This document shows positions 34,222 through 44,050 of a DNA stretch of 64,000 nt, piece after piece (position 1 is the stretch's first letter; the number at the start of each line of letters is the position of its first letter). The stretch is from assembly GCF_001042905.1 (NCBI RefSeq), contig NZ_JYLB01000006.1, positions 1 to 64,000 of the forward strand. The letters run 5' to 3'. The DNA is from Pseudomonas lini (GTDB taxonomy: Bacteria; Pseudomonadota; Gammaproteobacteria; Pseudomonadales; Pseudomonadaceae). The notes beneath the pieces were generated by a model. It was not told the origin of the DNA, did not search any database, and was given only the letters and a program-made list of their open reading frames with translations. The position numbers and the translations under genes are program-made.

Positions 34222-37200
34222 AGGCGTTTTTCAGTTTTATCATCCGCTGGGTCATTCCGTTGCTGGGGCTGATCGCCCTGAGCCTGATCATCTGGTTTGT
34301 CGGGCCGCTGCTTGAATTCCTGGTGCCCGAAGGCCGGCGCTGGGCGCTGATCCTTCTGGTGTTCGCGGTGTGGATCGCCTATCGGGTGTTTCGCATCATC
34401 CAGGCTCGCCGTCAGGCCGCCGAAGTGATGCGCAGCCTGGCGGCGCAAACCCCGCCGGACCCGACCAGCATCGCCACCGCCGAAGAACTCGAAACCTTGC
34501 GCCAACGCATGGACGAGGCCTTGGCGCTGTTGAAGAAAGCCAAGCTGGGTGGTGACGAGCGACGTAACCTGTACGAACTCCCGTGGTACGTGATCATCGG
34601 CCCGCCGGGTTCGGGAAAGACCACGGCGCTGGTCAATTCCGGGCTGCATTTTCCGTTGGCGGCGCAGTTGGGCGCCGGGGCGGTACGCGGCGTCGGTGGC
34701 ACGCGCAATTGCGATTGGTGGTTTACCGATCAGGCCGTGCTGCTCGATACCGCCGGGCGCTACACCACCCAGGACAGCGACGCGACGGTCGATAAAGCCG
34801 CGTGGCTGGGTTTTCTCGGCCTGTTGAAAAAACAGCGGGCCCGGCGTCCGATCGACGGCGCGTTTATCGCCATCAGCCTCTCCGACCTGCTGCTGGGCAG
34901 CGACACCGAGCGCGCTGCCCATGCCGCCGCGATCCGTCTGCGTATCCAGGAGCTGTACACGCAACTCGGCGTGCGCTTTCCGATCTACCTGATGCTGACC
35001 AAGCTCGATCTGGTGCCTGGGTTCATGGAGTATTTCGATACCCTGAGCAAGGAAGAACGGGCTCAGGTCTGGGGTATGACCTTTGCCCTGGACGACGGCA
35101 AAAACAATGACAGTCCACTGGCCCATCTGCAAAGCGAATTCACCGGCCTGGAACAGCGCCTCAACGATCGTTTGGTGGAGCGTTTGCAACAGGAACGCGA
35201 CCCGGCGCGGCGCGATCTGATCTACGGCTTCCCGCAACAGTTCGGCGCGTTGAAGGATTGCCTGCAAAGCTTCCTTGAGGGCGTGTTCAAACCCAACGCC
35301 TTCGAAGAGCGAGTGCTGTTGCGCGGGGTGTATTTCACCAGCGGCACTCAGGAAGGTAGCCCGATTGACCGGCTGATCGGCTCCATGGCCCAGAGCATGA
35401 ACCTGGACCGCCAGCACCTGGCACGCCAGAACGGTACCGGGCGCAGTTACTTCATCGAAAGACTCTTCAGCGCCGTGGCCTTTGCCGAGCGTGGACTGGT
35501 GGGGGTCAACCCGAAAGTCGAACGTCGGCGCAAGTGGATTGCCCGGGGCGTGCTGGCCTCGACCGTGGCCCTGGTGCTGGTGGTCGGGACCTTGTGGTGG
35601 GTCAGCTACCGCGCCAACCAGGCGTACATCGCGCAAGTCGATCAGAAAGTCGCGCCCCTGGGCCAGGCCGTGCAGAACCTCAGCCCGGCGCAACGGGACG
35701 TGCTCGCGGTGTTGCCCTTGCTCAACGCGGTAAAGCACTTGGCCGACGACGCGCCGAGCTGGGCCGAAGGCCTGGGCCTGTATCAGGGCAACATGCTTGA
35801 AGCCGAGTCTGGCAGCGTCTATCGCAAGCTGCTGATCGCGGTCTTCGCGCCACGCTTGCTCACGCGCATCGAAGAGCAACTGCACGGCGGCGGCAATTCG
35901 GATTTCCTTTACGAAGGCTTGAAGGCCTACCTGATGCTCGCCGACAGCGAGCATTACGATGCCGATTTCATCAAGGCGTGGATCGCCCTGGACTGGGATC
36001 GCAGCCTGCCGCGCGACTTGCCGGCCGAGCAGCGTCTGGCTCTGGAGGAGCACTTGCAGGCACTGTTCGAGCGTCATCCGCCCACCGCACGTCTGGACCC
36101 TCGCCTGATCGACGACCTGCGCCGGCAGTTGCAGCAGCTGCCGGTAGCCCAGCGCGTCTATGACCGGATCAAGCGGCAGAAACTGCCGGAAGGCATCCCG
36201 GACTTTCGTCTCAACGAAGCGGCCGGGCGCGATGCCGCGCTGGTGTTCAGCCGCAAGAGCGGCAAGCCACTGGGCGAACCCTTGAGCGGTTTCTTCACGG
36301 CCAAGGGTTACCGCCAAGGGTTTTTGCTTACCAGCCTGAACCAGACCGGCACCCTGGCCGAGGAGCAGTGGGTGCTCGGTCGCGACCAGGCAGAACAACA
36401 GAACGTCGTCAGCCTGGCCGCCGACGTGCGCCGCCTGTATTTCCAGGATTACCAACGCCAGTGGGATGCCTTGCTGGCTGATATCGACTTCGTGCCGATC
36501 ACCAGCGTGGCCCAGGCCGCCGATGTGTTGCGGGTGATTTCTGGCCCGACTTCGCCGTTGAAAAAACTGCTGGTAGCGGTGGCGAAGGAAACCGACCTGC
36601 AACAGGAAGAACGCCTGCTGGCCGCCAAGGGCGCACCGGTGGAGGGCGGGGTCGACAAGCTCAAGGAGCGTCTGGGCAGCTTGCTCGGCCAAGAGCAGGC
36701 GACACAAAACACGCCGGATGCCAGTGAAGATCCAATCACCGCGCATTTTGCCGGACTCAACAGCATCGTCAGCAAAAGCGAAGGCGAGCCGGCGGCCATC
36801 GATGGTCTGCTGGCCGACATGAACGCCCTGTATGTGCAGGTCAGTGCCATGGTCGGCGCCAGCGGCGACGCCTTGCTCGGCGAAGCCAAGAACCAGGCCG
36901 CAGCGGCCGCGACACGGGTCAGCCTCAACGCCGAGCGTCAGCCGCCACTGGTGCAGGGCCTGGTCAAGTCGGTGGTCAACTCCACCACCAACAGCATGAT
37001 GGGCGGAGTACGCAATCAACTGAACGCGGCCTGGACCAGCGAAGTGGTGAACATCTATCGCCAGTCCCTGGCCGGGCGTTATCCGATGTCGCCGGGCAGT
37101 GCGCGGGACGCGACCCTGGACGACTTCGGCCAGTTCTTCGGCGTGGGCGGGGTGATGGACAACTACTTCCGCAAATACCTGCAGCCGTACGTGGATACCT

Positions 37201-37718
37201 CGACCCAGGCCTGGCGCTGGCAACCGGGCGCCGCACAGAAGCTCGGCATCGCCCCGGGCGTGCTGCAAACCTTCCAGCGGGCAGCGACTATCCGGGATGC
37301 GTTTTTCCGTTCCGGCGGCACCCAGCCGATGGTGCGCTTCGAACTCAAGCCAGTGGCGATGGACGCCACCATTACCCAGTTTTTGCTCGACCTCGACGGC
37401 CAGCAATTGAGCTACGACCACGGCCCGAGCCGCCCCACCTCCATGCAATGGCCCAACCCCGGCAGCATCGGCGTGGTGCGGATCTCGATCATGCCGCCGT
37501 CATCCAGCGGTCGTTCCGGCATCACGTTGGACGGGCCTTGGGCCTGGTTCCGCCTGCTGGAGCAATCGGACCTGACCGCCGGCAACTCGCCGGATCGCTT
37601 CAACCTGCGGCTGCGGGTCGACGGCGCCAGCGTCTCTTATGAGCTGAGGGCCAACAGCGCCTTCAACCCGTTCAAGAGCCGTGTGCTCAGCGGGTTCAGC
37701 CTGCCGGAGCGTTTATGA
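34218..37718 (+). CDS. tssM: TssM (IcmF) inner-membrane protein
   Basis: A 1166-residue IcmF protein forming, with TssL and TssJ, the trans-envelope channel. It has two N-terminal transmembrane helices (about 11-29 and 42-58), a cytosolic domain with Walker A GPPGSGKT at 128-135, a third helix (about 440-460) and a long periplasmic part that contacts TssJ. The GTG start at 34218 overlaps the tssL stop; the open frame upstream lies inside tssL in another frame. An intact Walker A suggests nucleotide binding is retained. It overlaps tagF by four bases (ATGA). Confidence 0.96.
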   Translation: MKAFFSFIIRWVIPLLGLIALSLIIWFVGPLLEFLVPEGRRWALILLVFAVWIAYRVFRIIQARRQAAEVMRSLAAQTPPDPTSIATAEELETLRQRMDEALALLKKAKLGGDERRNLYELPWYVIIGPPGSGKTTALVNSGLHFPLAAQLGAGAVRGVGGTRNCDWWFTDQAVLLDTAGRYTTQDSDATVDKAAWLGFLGLLKKQRARRPIDGAFIAISLSDLLLGSDTERAAHAAAIRLRIQELYTQLGVRFPIYLMLTKLDLVPGFMEYFDTLSKEERAQVWGMTFALDDGKNNDSPLAHLQSEFTGLEQRLNDRLVERLQQERDPARRDLIYGFPQQFGALKDCLQSFLEGVFKPNAFEERVLLRGVYFTSGTQEGSPIDRLIGSMAQSMNLDRQHLARQNGTGRSYFIERLFSAVAFAERGLVGVNPKVERRRKWIARGVLASTVALVLVVGTLWWVSYRANQAYIAQVDQKVAPLGQAVQNLSPAQRDVLAVLPLLNAVKHLADDAPSWAEGLGLYQGNMLEAESGSVYRKLLIAVFAPRLLTRIEEQLHGGGNSDFLYEGLKAYLMLADSEHYDADFIKAWIALDWDRSLPRDLPAEQRLALEEHLQALFERHPPTARLDPRLIDDLRRQLQQLPVAQRVYDRIKRQKLPEGIPDFRLNEAAGRDAALVFSRKSGKPLGEPLSGFFTAKGYRQGFLLTSLNQTGTLAEEQWVLGRDQAEQQNVVSLAADVRRLYFQDYQRQWDALLADIDFVPITSVAQAADVLRVISGPTSPLKKLLVAVAKETDLQQEERLLAAKGAPVEGGVDKLKERLGSLLGQEQATQNTPDASEDPITAHFAGLNSIVSKSEGEPAAIDGLLADMNALYVQVSAMVGASGDALLGEAKNQAAAAATRVSLNAERQPPLVQGLVKSVVNSTTNSMMGGVRNQLNAAWTSEVVNIYRQSLAGRYPMSPGSARDATLDDFGQFFGVGGVMDNYFRKYLQPYVDTSTQAWRWQPGAAQKLGIAPGVLQTFQRAATIRDAFFRSGGTQPMVRFELKPVAMDATITQFLLDLDGQQLSYDHGPSRPTSMQWPNPGSIGVVRISIMPPSSSGRSGITLDGPWAWFRLLEQSDLTAGNSPDRFNLRLRVDGASVSYELRANSAFNPFKSRVLSGFSLPERL

Positions 37719-38365
37719 GCACGCCGGGCTTCTATGGAAAGCTGGCCAGTCGCGGGGACTTTGTCAGCCGTGGCTTGCCGCAGAGTTTTATCGGCCCCTG
37801 GGATTCGTGGCTGGCGGCGGGCCTGCTCGCCAGCCAGAGCCTTGGGGACCGTTGGCTGGATGCCTATCTGGTCAGTCCGCTGTGGCGTTTTATGCTCGGG
37901 CCCGGTGTGTGTGGGCCGCAGGCCGCCGTTGGGGTGGTGATGCCGAGCATCGATCGGGTTGGCCGGTATTTTCCGCTGACCGTCGCGGTGCTGCTGGACC
38001 ACGACGCTGATCCAGCGTCGGTGGTGGGCGGCTCGGATGTCTGGTTTGAGCACGTTGAGCAATTGCTGTTGAGCACGTTGAGCGTGGAGGCGAGCTTCGA
38101 AGCCTTCGGTGCAGGACTGGAGACGCTGGGCAGCCCGGCGTACCTGCCACGTGCTCCAAGCAGCCGCTTTGCCGGCCTGCATCGCTTTGATGCCACCGAC
38201 CCGAAGGCGCGAATGAGCGCGCTTGCCGAACTGGCCTGCGAAGGCGCAAGCCTGTGGTGGGGCCAGGGTTCACAGCGTATCGCCCCTGCTTTATTGCGGT
38301 GCCAGGGCTTGCCGGCCGCCGCTGATTTTGCGCAATTTTTGCTCGGCCAAGAAGGTGTTGTGTAG
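37715..38365 (+). CDS. tagF: TagF (ImpM-like) post-translational T6SS repressor
   Basis: A 216-residue protein of the TagF/ImpM family (FYGKLASRGDFVSRGLPQSF, then IGPWDSWLAAG at the N-terminus). In P. aeruginosa TagF restrains H1-T6SS assembly independently of the phosphorylation pathway, probably by sequestering Fha. Here it is a stand-alone protein, not fused to PppA as in some species. It overlaps tssM by ATGA and its TAG directly abuts the ATG of pppA. Confidence 0.92.
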   Translation: MSTPGFYGKLASRGDFVSRGLPQSFIGPWDSWLAAGLLASQSLGDRWLDAYLVSPLWRFMLGPGVCGPQAAVGVVMPSIDRVGRYFPLTVAVLLDHDADPASVVGGSDVWFEHVEQLLLSTLSVEASFEAFGAGLETLGSPAYLPRAPSSRFAGLHRFDATDPKARMSALAELACEGASLWWGQGSQRIAPALLRCQGLPAAADFAQFLLGQEGVV

Positions 38366-39097
38366 ATGTCTCCAAGCGTTGGAAAGACGTTCAAGTCTGC
38401 AAGCAAGAGCCATGTCGGTATGGTCCGCCAGGTTAACGAAGATGCTTGCCTGGACCGGCCGGAAAACGGTCTGTGGGTGGTCGCCGATGGCATGGGCGGG
38501 CACGCGGCGGGCGACTACGTCAGCAGTCTGATCGTCGACAGTTTGCGTAGCATTGCCGTGGGCCGCTCGCTGGATGAATACGTCGCGGCGCTGAAAACCG
38601 ACCTGCTGCGGGTCAACGCCGCCGTGCGTGAAGAAACCGCCAACCGCGGCGTGACCATGATGGGCAGCACTGTGGTGGTGCTGGCGGCGCGCGGCTTGCG
38701 CGGGGTGTGCCTGTGGGCGGGTGACAGCCGCTTGTATCGCCTGCGTGACGGCCTGCTCGAAGGCATCTCGCGGGACCACAGTTACGTTCAGGATCTACAG
38801 GACAGCGGCCTGCTCAGCGAAGCTGAAGCCCGGGTGCATCCACGGGCCAATATTGTCACCCGCGCCATCGGGGTCGAGGCGCAACTGAAACTGGCGATAG
38901 TCGATCTGTTGTTGATGCCCGGCGACAGTTACCTGTTGTGCAGCGACGGGCTGACCAAAACGGTTGAAGACCATGAGATCCGCGAGGTGCTGAGTCACGA
39001 TGAGCCCGGGGAAATCACCAGCAGCCTGGTGTCCCTGGGCCTGATGCGCGGCGCTCCGGACAACATCACCGTCATCGTCGTGAAGGTGCCGTCATGA
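38366..39097 (+). CDS. pppA: PppA PP2C-type phosphatase
   Basis: A 243-residue PP2C serine/threonine phosphatase with the metal-binding motifs ADGMGGHAAGDY near 32-43, WAGDSRLYRLRDG near 117-129, LCSDGLTK near 191 and DNITVIVV near the end. It removes the phosphate that PpkA puts on Fha and so switches the apparatus off. The start immediately follows the tagF stop with no separate ribosome site, pointing to coupled translation. It overlaps ppkA by ATGA. Confidence 0.96.
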   Translation: MSPSVGKTFKSASKSHVGMVRQVNEDACLDRPENGLWVVADGMGGHAAGDYVSSLIVDSLRSIAVGRSLDEYVAALKTDLLRVNAAVREETANRGVTMMGSTVVVLAARGLRGVCLWAGDSRLYRLRDGLLEGISRDHSYVQDLQDSGLLSEAEARVHPRANIVTRAIGVEAQLKLAIVDLLLMPGDSYLLCSDGLTKTVEDHEIREVLSHDEPGEITSSLVSLGLMRGAPDNITVIVVKVPS

Positions 39098-42000
39098 ATT
39101 CCGCCTTGCACATTCTGATCCCCGGCTATGACATTGACGGCGAGATTGGCGAAGGCGCCATGGCCAGCGTTTACCTGGCGACCCAGCGCTCGCTGGAGCG
39201 CAAGGTGGCGCTGAAGGTCATGGCTGCCGCACTGGCGGCGGACCCGAGTTTCTGTGAGCGTTTCCTGCGCGAAGGTAAAACCCTGGCGCGCCTGTCTCAC
39301 CCGCATACGGTCACCATCCATGACATCGGCCATGTCGGTGAGCTGTATTACATGGCCATGGAATTCCTGCCCAACGGCACGCTCAAGGAGCGCATCGCCG
39401 CCGGCCTGACGCCGGAACAGGGCCTGATCTACATCCGCCAGATCGCCTCGGCCCTGGGCTATGCCCATGGGCTGGGGCTGGTTCATCGCGACGTCAAACC
39501 GGCGAACATTCTGTTCCGTGCCGATGGCACGGCGGTGCTCTCAGACTTCGGCATCGCCAAGTCCATGGATGACCGCACCCAGTTCACCCAGGCCGGTTTC
39601 GCCGTCGGTACTCCCAGCTACATGAGCCCGGAACAGGCGCGCGGCCAGGATATTGATGGTCGGGCCGATCTTTATGCCCTGGGCGTGGTGCTCTACGAAA
39701 TCCTCGTCGGCAAACTGCCGTATACCGGCAATGACGCACTCTCCACGGCCTTGGCGCATCTGACAGAACCGTTGCCGGAGCTGCCAGTGCACCACGGTCG
39801 CTATCAAGAAGTGCTGCGCAAGCTGTTGGCCAAGGATCCGGCCGACCGTTTCCCGGATGCAGCGGCGTTGTTGCAGGCGCTGGATAATCTGCCTCGGGAA
39901 TCGGTTGAAGCGACCACCATCCGGCCATTACCCATTCCGGTATCGCCGATTGCGGTGAGCAATGACCTGGCGGGACTGACGCCAGTGTCCATCGATATAC
40001 CGACCGGCCCCGCGCAGCCACAACCTCGGCCCAACCTTGTTCCGCCGACTGTGAAGCCGACGCCGTCGTCCACGGTCTCGGAACAGCGAAAGGGGCCGGT
40101 GTTGGCACTCGCCGCCATCGCGGTGGCCGTGGCGCTGGCCTTGGGCGGCGCGGGTTATTGGTGGCTGTCCGGTGACGTCGAAGCCGACGCCAAGGTGCCG
40201 GTGGTTTCAGCACCGCCGGCCAGTGCGCCGCCGACCGTGGCGCCACCCGTGCCCCCTCCCGTAGCCACGGAGGTCGATGGCGGTCAGCGTCCGCTGCTGA
40301 TGGCCGGCAAAAAAACCTTGTTCCAGCGAGTACTCAGCAAGCCGGGGGCGAAACTCGCCAGCGACCCGGGGGCCACACCCGACAAGGCCTTGCCGGCGTT
40401 CTCGGTGCTTTACGTCTATCAGCGCCAAGAGGTTGATGGCAGCCCTTGGCTGCGTGTCGGCGCCGCCACCGACGGGCGCAGTGAGGGCTGGTTGCCGGCC
40501 GCGCAAGTCAGCGACTGGAAGCAGAGCCTGGTACTTAAGTTCACCGAACGCTCCGGCCGTGCGCCGGTGATGTTCTTGCGTCAGCCCGGCGACGTGGAGA
40601 GGTTATTGGCCGATCCGTCGGCGGCAAAAAACCTGCTGCTCAAGGCCCAGCAGAATCGCGAAGACAACCAGCAGGTACTGGCCCTGGAACCGGCCGCCAG
40701 TGCGGTGCCGCAGAATCAGTTTTATCTGTTGCCGATTTTCGATTCGCGCGAGAGCTTCGATGAGAACGGCCAGTCGGTGCAGTTGCTGAACGTGGCGTCC
40801 ATCGACCCCGGTGATGCTCCGAAGGCCGCTGCCAACAACACGCCAATCACTACCGCTAACGCCGACGCGTTCCGCACCGCCGTGGTGTTGGTCGTTGACA
40901 CCACCGTGTCCATGCAGCCCTACATCGATCAGGTCCGCGACGTCGTACACCAACTGCAAACCCGCATCGCCGAGCGGGGCGAGCTGGACAGTGTCAGCTT
41001 CGGCCTGGTGGGGTTTCGCAGCAGCACCCAGAAAACCCCGGGCCTGGAATACGTCGCCAAAACCTTGATCACCCTGGACCAGGGCCGCGACCCGCAGCGC
41101 TTCATGGACCTGGCGCGGCAGGTCAAGGCGTCCACGGTCTCTAGCCATTCGTTCAACGAAGATGCGTTTGCCGGTGTGATGGAAGCGGTCGAGGGCATGG
41201 ACTGGTCCGGCTATGGCGGGCGCTTGATTCTGTTGGTCACCGATGCCGGTGCCTTGCGCAAGAACGACCCGTATGCCGCCACGCAAATGAACGAGGCCGA
41301 AGTGCGTCAAGCCGCGCTGGGCAAGCAGATCAAGATCTACGCCTTGCACCTGCTCAGCGATGCCGGCAAGAAAACCCATGGCGGTGCGCAAAGCCAGTAT
41401 CGCACCCTGACCGCCGACGCCAACCCGCAGATCGGCGATCTGTACATTCCGGTGCCGGGCGCCGATGTGCGCAAGTTCGGTGAGCGGGTGGACGAGATCG
41501 GTTCGGTGTTTGCCGACCTGGTGCATCAGGTGCGTGGCAACAAGCCGCAAACCGTGCCGCTGCTGAGCGCCGCGCCGAGCCTGAGCGACAAATCGGCGGC
41601 CGTCGGCTACGCGATGCACATGGATTTCCTGGGGCGCAAAGCCGCCAGCCAGGCGCCGCAACTGGTCAGCGCCTGGACCGCCGACCGCGACCTGACCAAC
41701 CCGGCGCTGCCTGCGTTCCAGGTGTGCGTGATGCTGACCAAGTTACAGCTCAACGACTTGCAGCAATCGTTGAAACTGATCGTCGATGCGGCCCGCAAGA
41801 CCCAGACCTCGCCGAAGAATTTCTTTCAGGAAATCGCCAGCGCCAGTGCCTACATGAGCCGCGATCCCTCGGCCTTGCGCAAGGGTGGCAACCTGGCCGA
41901 TGGCGGGGTTCTGGGTGAATACCTGGAAGGGCTGCCATACCGCAGCAAGTCGCTGAACATGACCCAGGATTTGTGGCTTTCGTTGAGCGTGGCCGAGCAG

Positions 42001-42138
42001 GAGGACTTTATCGACGAGCTGGATTCGAAAATTCGCCTTTACGAAACCTTCCACAACGATCTGGCCAACTGGGTGCGTTTCGGTGATGCCGAACCGGGTG
42101 ATGCCTTGTACCGCGTTCCGTTGTCGACGCTGCCGTAA
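39094..42138 (+). CDS. ppkA: PpkA serine/threonine kinase with periplasmic vWA domain
   Basis: A 1014-residue trans-membrane kinase. Residues about 10-270 form the kinase domain (GEGAMASVYLA glycine loop, VALKVM lysine, HRDVKPANILF catalytic loop near 131, DFGIAKS). A proline-rich linker, one transmembrane helix (LALAAIAVAVALALGGAGYW near 338), an SH3-like segment (about 400-480) and a von Willebrand A domain near 590-800 (VVLVVDTTVSMQPYI, a DxTxS variant of the metal site) follow. It phosphorylates Fha after activation through TagQRST, most likely sensing envelope stress. It overlaps tagT by TAATG. Confidence 0.96.
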   Translation: MNSALHILIPGYDIDGEIGEGAMASVYLATQRSLERKVALKVMAAALAADPSFCERFLREGKTLARLSHPHTVTIHDIGHVGELYYMAMEFLPNGTLKERIAAGLTPEQGLIYIRQIASALGYAHGLGLVHRDVKPANILFRADGTAVLSDFGIAKSMDDRTQFTQAGFAVGTPSYMSPEQARGQDIDGRADLYALGVVLYEILVGKLPYTGNDALSTALAHLTEPLPELPVHHGRYQEVLRKLLAKDPADRFPDAAALLQALDNLPRESVEATTIRPLPIPVSPIAVSNDLAGLTPVSIDIPTGPAQPQPRPNLVPPTVKPTPSSTVSEQRKGPVLALAAIAVAVALALGGAGYWWLSGDVEADAKVPVVSAPPASAPPTVAPPVPPPVATEVDGGQRPLLMAGKKTLFQRVLSKPGAKLASDPGATPDKALPAFSVLYVYQRQEVDGSPWLRVGAATDGRSEGWLPAAQVSDWKQSLVLKFTERSGRAPVMFLRQPGDVERLLADPSAAKNLLLKAQQNREDNQQVLALEPAASAVPQNQFYLLPIFDSRESFDENGQSVQLLNVASIDPGDAPKAAANNTPITTANADAFRTAVVLVVDTTVSMQPYIDQVRDVVHQLQTRIAERGELDSVSFGLVGFRSSTQKTPGLEYVAKTLITLDQGRDPQRFMDLARQVKASTVSSHSFNEDAFAGVMEAVEGMDWSGYGGRLILLVTDAGALRKNDPYAATQMNEAEVRQAALGKQIKIYALHLLSDAGKKTHGGAQSQYRTLTADANPQIGDLYIPVPGADVRKFGERVDEIGSVFADLVHQVRGNKPQTVPLLSAAPSLSDKSAAVGYAMHMDFLGRKAASQAPQLVSAWTADRDLTNPALPAFQVCVMLTKLQLNDLQQSLKLIVDAARKTQTSPKNFFQEIASASAYMSRDPSALRKGGNLADGGVLGEYLEGLPYRSKSLNMTQDLWLSLSVAEQEDFIDELDSKIRLYETFHNDLANWVRFGDAEPGDALYRVPLSTLP

Positions 42139-42854
42139 TGCTGAACATGAACGCAGTGCACAAAAACCGGGGCGTCGGCAGCCAGCGTTACAGCCTGGTG
42201 ATTCCACGGCTGCAACTGCACGCTGGTGAACAATTGGCGGTGGTCGGTCCCAGTGGTTGTGGCAAAAGTACGTTGCTCGATTTGCTGGCGCTGGTGCTGG
42301 CTCCGGATCAGGCCGGGCAGTTTGATTTTGCGCCGGTCCAAACCAGGACGGACATTACCGGGTTGTGGCGCGCAGATGCGCAAAGTGCCTTGGCGGACCT
42401 GCGCCGCCGGCACTTGGGCTACGTGCTGCAAACCGGTGGTCTGCTGGATTTTCTCGACGTGCGCGGCAACATTGACCTGTCGCGCAAACTGCTCGGCTTG
42501 AAAGACGACGGCAGCGTGGATCGCCTGGCCGGGGTGTTGGATATCGCCGATCAACTGGGCAAAAAGCCGGGTGACTTGTCCGTCGGCCAACGGCAACGGG
42601 TGAGTTGCGCCCGCGCCCTGGCCCATGGGCCGCGTTTGCTGTTGGCCGATGAACCGACCGCCGCCCTCGATCCGCTGAACGCGGAACGAGTGATGCAGTT
42701 ACTGGTGACCCAGGCCCGCGAACAGGGCGTGTGCTGCGTCGTCGCTACCCACGATGAATCACTGGCCCGCGCCAGCGGTTTGCAGGTGCGGCGTATCAGT
42801 TGTCATCGCGACGTCGATGGCGGTGTCACCGCCATCCTCGGGGAGGCTTGCTGA
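42138..42854 (+). CDS. tagT: TagT ABC transporter ATPase of the phosphorylation pathway
   Basis: A 238-residue ATPase with Walker A GPSGCGKST near 35, ABC signature LSVGQRQRVSCARALA near 148 and Walker B LLLADEPTAALD near 168. It is related to LolD/MacB-type proteins. With the permease TagS it forms the TagTS complex needed for PpkA activation in P. aeruginosa. It is coupled to both neighbours by overlapping stop/start codons (TAATG and TGATG). Confidence 0.93.
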   Translation: MLNMNAVHKNRGVGSQRYSLVIPRLQLHAGEQLAVVGPSGCGKSTLLDLLALVLAPDQAGQFDFAPVQTRTDITGLWRADAQSALADLRRRHLGYVLQTGGLLDFLDVRGNIDLSRKLLGLKDDGSVDRLAGVLDIADQLGKKPGDLSVGQRQRVSCARALAHGPRLLLADEPTAALDPLNAERVMQLLVTQAREQGVCCVVATHDESLARASGLQVRRISCHRDVDGGVTAILGEAC

Positions 42855-44050
42855 TGCGCAGCGCGCTGGTGGCTTCCCTGGCCTGGCAGGATTACCGCAA
42901 CGATGCGTGGCTGTCGGCCTGTTCGGTACTGGCGCTGGTGGCGGTGGTCGCACCGCTGCTGGTGCTGTTCGGCTTGAAATTCGGCCTGGTCAGCAGTTTG
43001 ACCGAGCGCTTGGAAAACGACCCGGCCACCCGGGAAATCATTCCCTTGGGGGGCGGCCGGTTCAGTGCCGCGTTTATCGAACAATTGAGCCGGCGCGGCG
43101 ACGTGGCTTTCGCCTTGCCGCGTACCCGGCAGATTGCCGCGACGGCGGATCTGACCGCTGGCGCTTCGACGGTGACCGTCGAAATGATCCCCACCGCCGT
43201 CAACGACCCGTTGCTCGGCAGTCTACCGGTGCCCCAAGGGCTGGATCAGGTACTGCTCAGCCAGACCGCCGCCGAAAAACTCGGGGCCAAGGCCGGTGAT
43301 TGGCTGGAGGCCAGTTTCGGCCGGCAGGTGGCCGGTCGTGGCGAGGCGCAGCGCACTCGCGTCCAGGTGTCGCACGTTCTGCCGCTGGAAGCCTTCGCCC
43401 GGGACGGACTGTTCGCGTCATTGACGTTGCTGGAAGCGGCTGAAGATTACCGAGACGGTCGCGCCGTGCCAGCGTTCGGTTGGCCAGGTGATGTGGTGGG
43501 CGTGACGGAGCAGCGGGTGTATCCGGCGTTTCGCCTGTACGCCCGCAGCCTCAAGGATGTCGAGCCGCTGCGTCAGTACTTCGCAGCACAGAATCTGCTG
43601 GTCTCGACTCAGGCCCAGACCATCGCCCAGGTGCAATCGCTGAGCCGCAACCTGTCGATCGTGTTCTGGATCATCGCCGGATTGGCCTTGGCGGGAGCGT
43701 TCGCGGCGATTTTTGCCGGCGCGCTGGCGGCGGTCGAGCGCAAGCGCCGAGAGTTGTCGGTGTTGCGCCTGCTGGGGTTTTCCACGGCGGCGTTGCTGTT
43801 ATTTGTGGTGGTGCAGGCGCTGTACAGCGCCGGCCTTGCCGCCCTGTTGAGTGCCGGGCTGTATGGCCTGGCGCAATCGGGTTTAAACCATTTATTTGCG
43901 CAGATGCCGGGCGAGTACGCCAGCCATCTGCTGGCGCGTCACTACGCGTTGGCCCTGGCGGCAGTGCTCGGCGTCAGCGCCGTGGCGGCAGTCTGTGGTG
44001 GCTGGCGAGTGGCGCGTATCCAGGCGTGTGAAGGAATCCGAGATGTATAA
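42854..44050 (+). CDS. tagS: TagS ABC permease (FtsX-like)
   Basis: A 398-residue inner-membrane permease of the FtsX/MacB type. It has one N-terminal transmembrane helix (near 15-40), a large periplasmic loop (about 45-270) and three C-terminal helices (IVFWIIAGLALAGAFAAIFA; ALLLFVVVQALYSAGLAALL; ALALAAVLGVSAVAAVCGG). It pairs with TagT. The ATG at 42854 overlaps the tagT stop; the open frame before it lies inside tagT. The end overlaps the tagR start. Confidence 0.93.
   Translation: MRSALVASLAWQDYRNDAWLSACSVLALVAVVAPLLVLFGLKFGLVSSLTERLENDPATREIIPLGGGRFSAAFIEQLSRRGDVAFALPRTRQIAATADLTAGASTVTVEMIPTAVNDPLLGSLPVPQGLDQVLLSQTAAEKLGAKAGDWLEASFGRQVAGRGEAQRTRVQVSHVLPLEAFARDGLFASLTLLEAAEDYRDGRAVPAFGWPGDVVGVTEQRVYPAFRLYARSLKDVEPLRQYFAAQNLLVSTQAQTIAQVQSLSRNLSIVFWIIAGLALAGAFAAIFAGALAAVERKRRELSVLRLLGFSTAALLLFVVVQALYSAGLAALLSAGLYGLAQSGLNHLFAQMPGEYASHLLARHYALALAAVLGVSAVAAVCGGWRVARIQACEGIRDV

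Noticed and set aside
33543..37448. Very long minus-strand open frame (1301 codons) opposite tssL/tssM
   Set aside because: It mirrors the reading frame of tssM in GC-rich DNA. Its composition (His, Arg, Gln, Ala) matches antisense of a real gene, and tssM itself is a full-length known protein.
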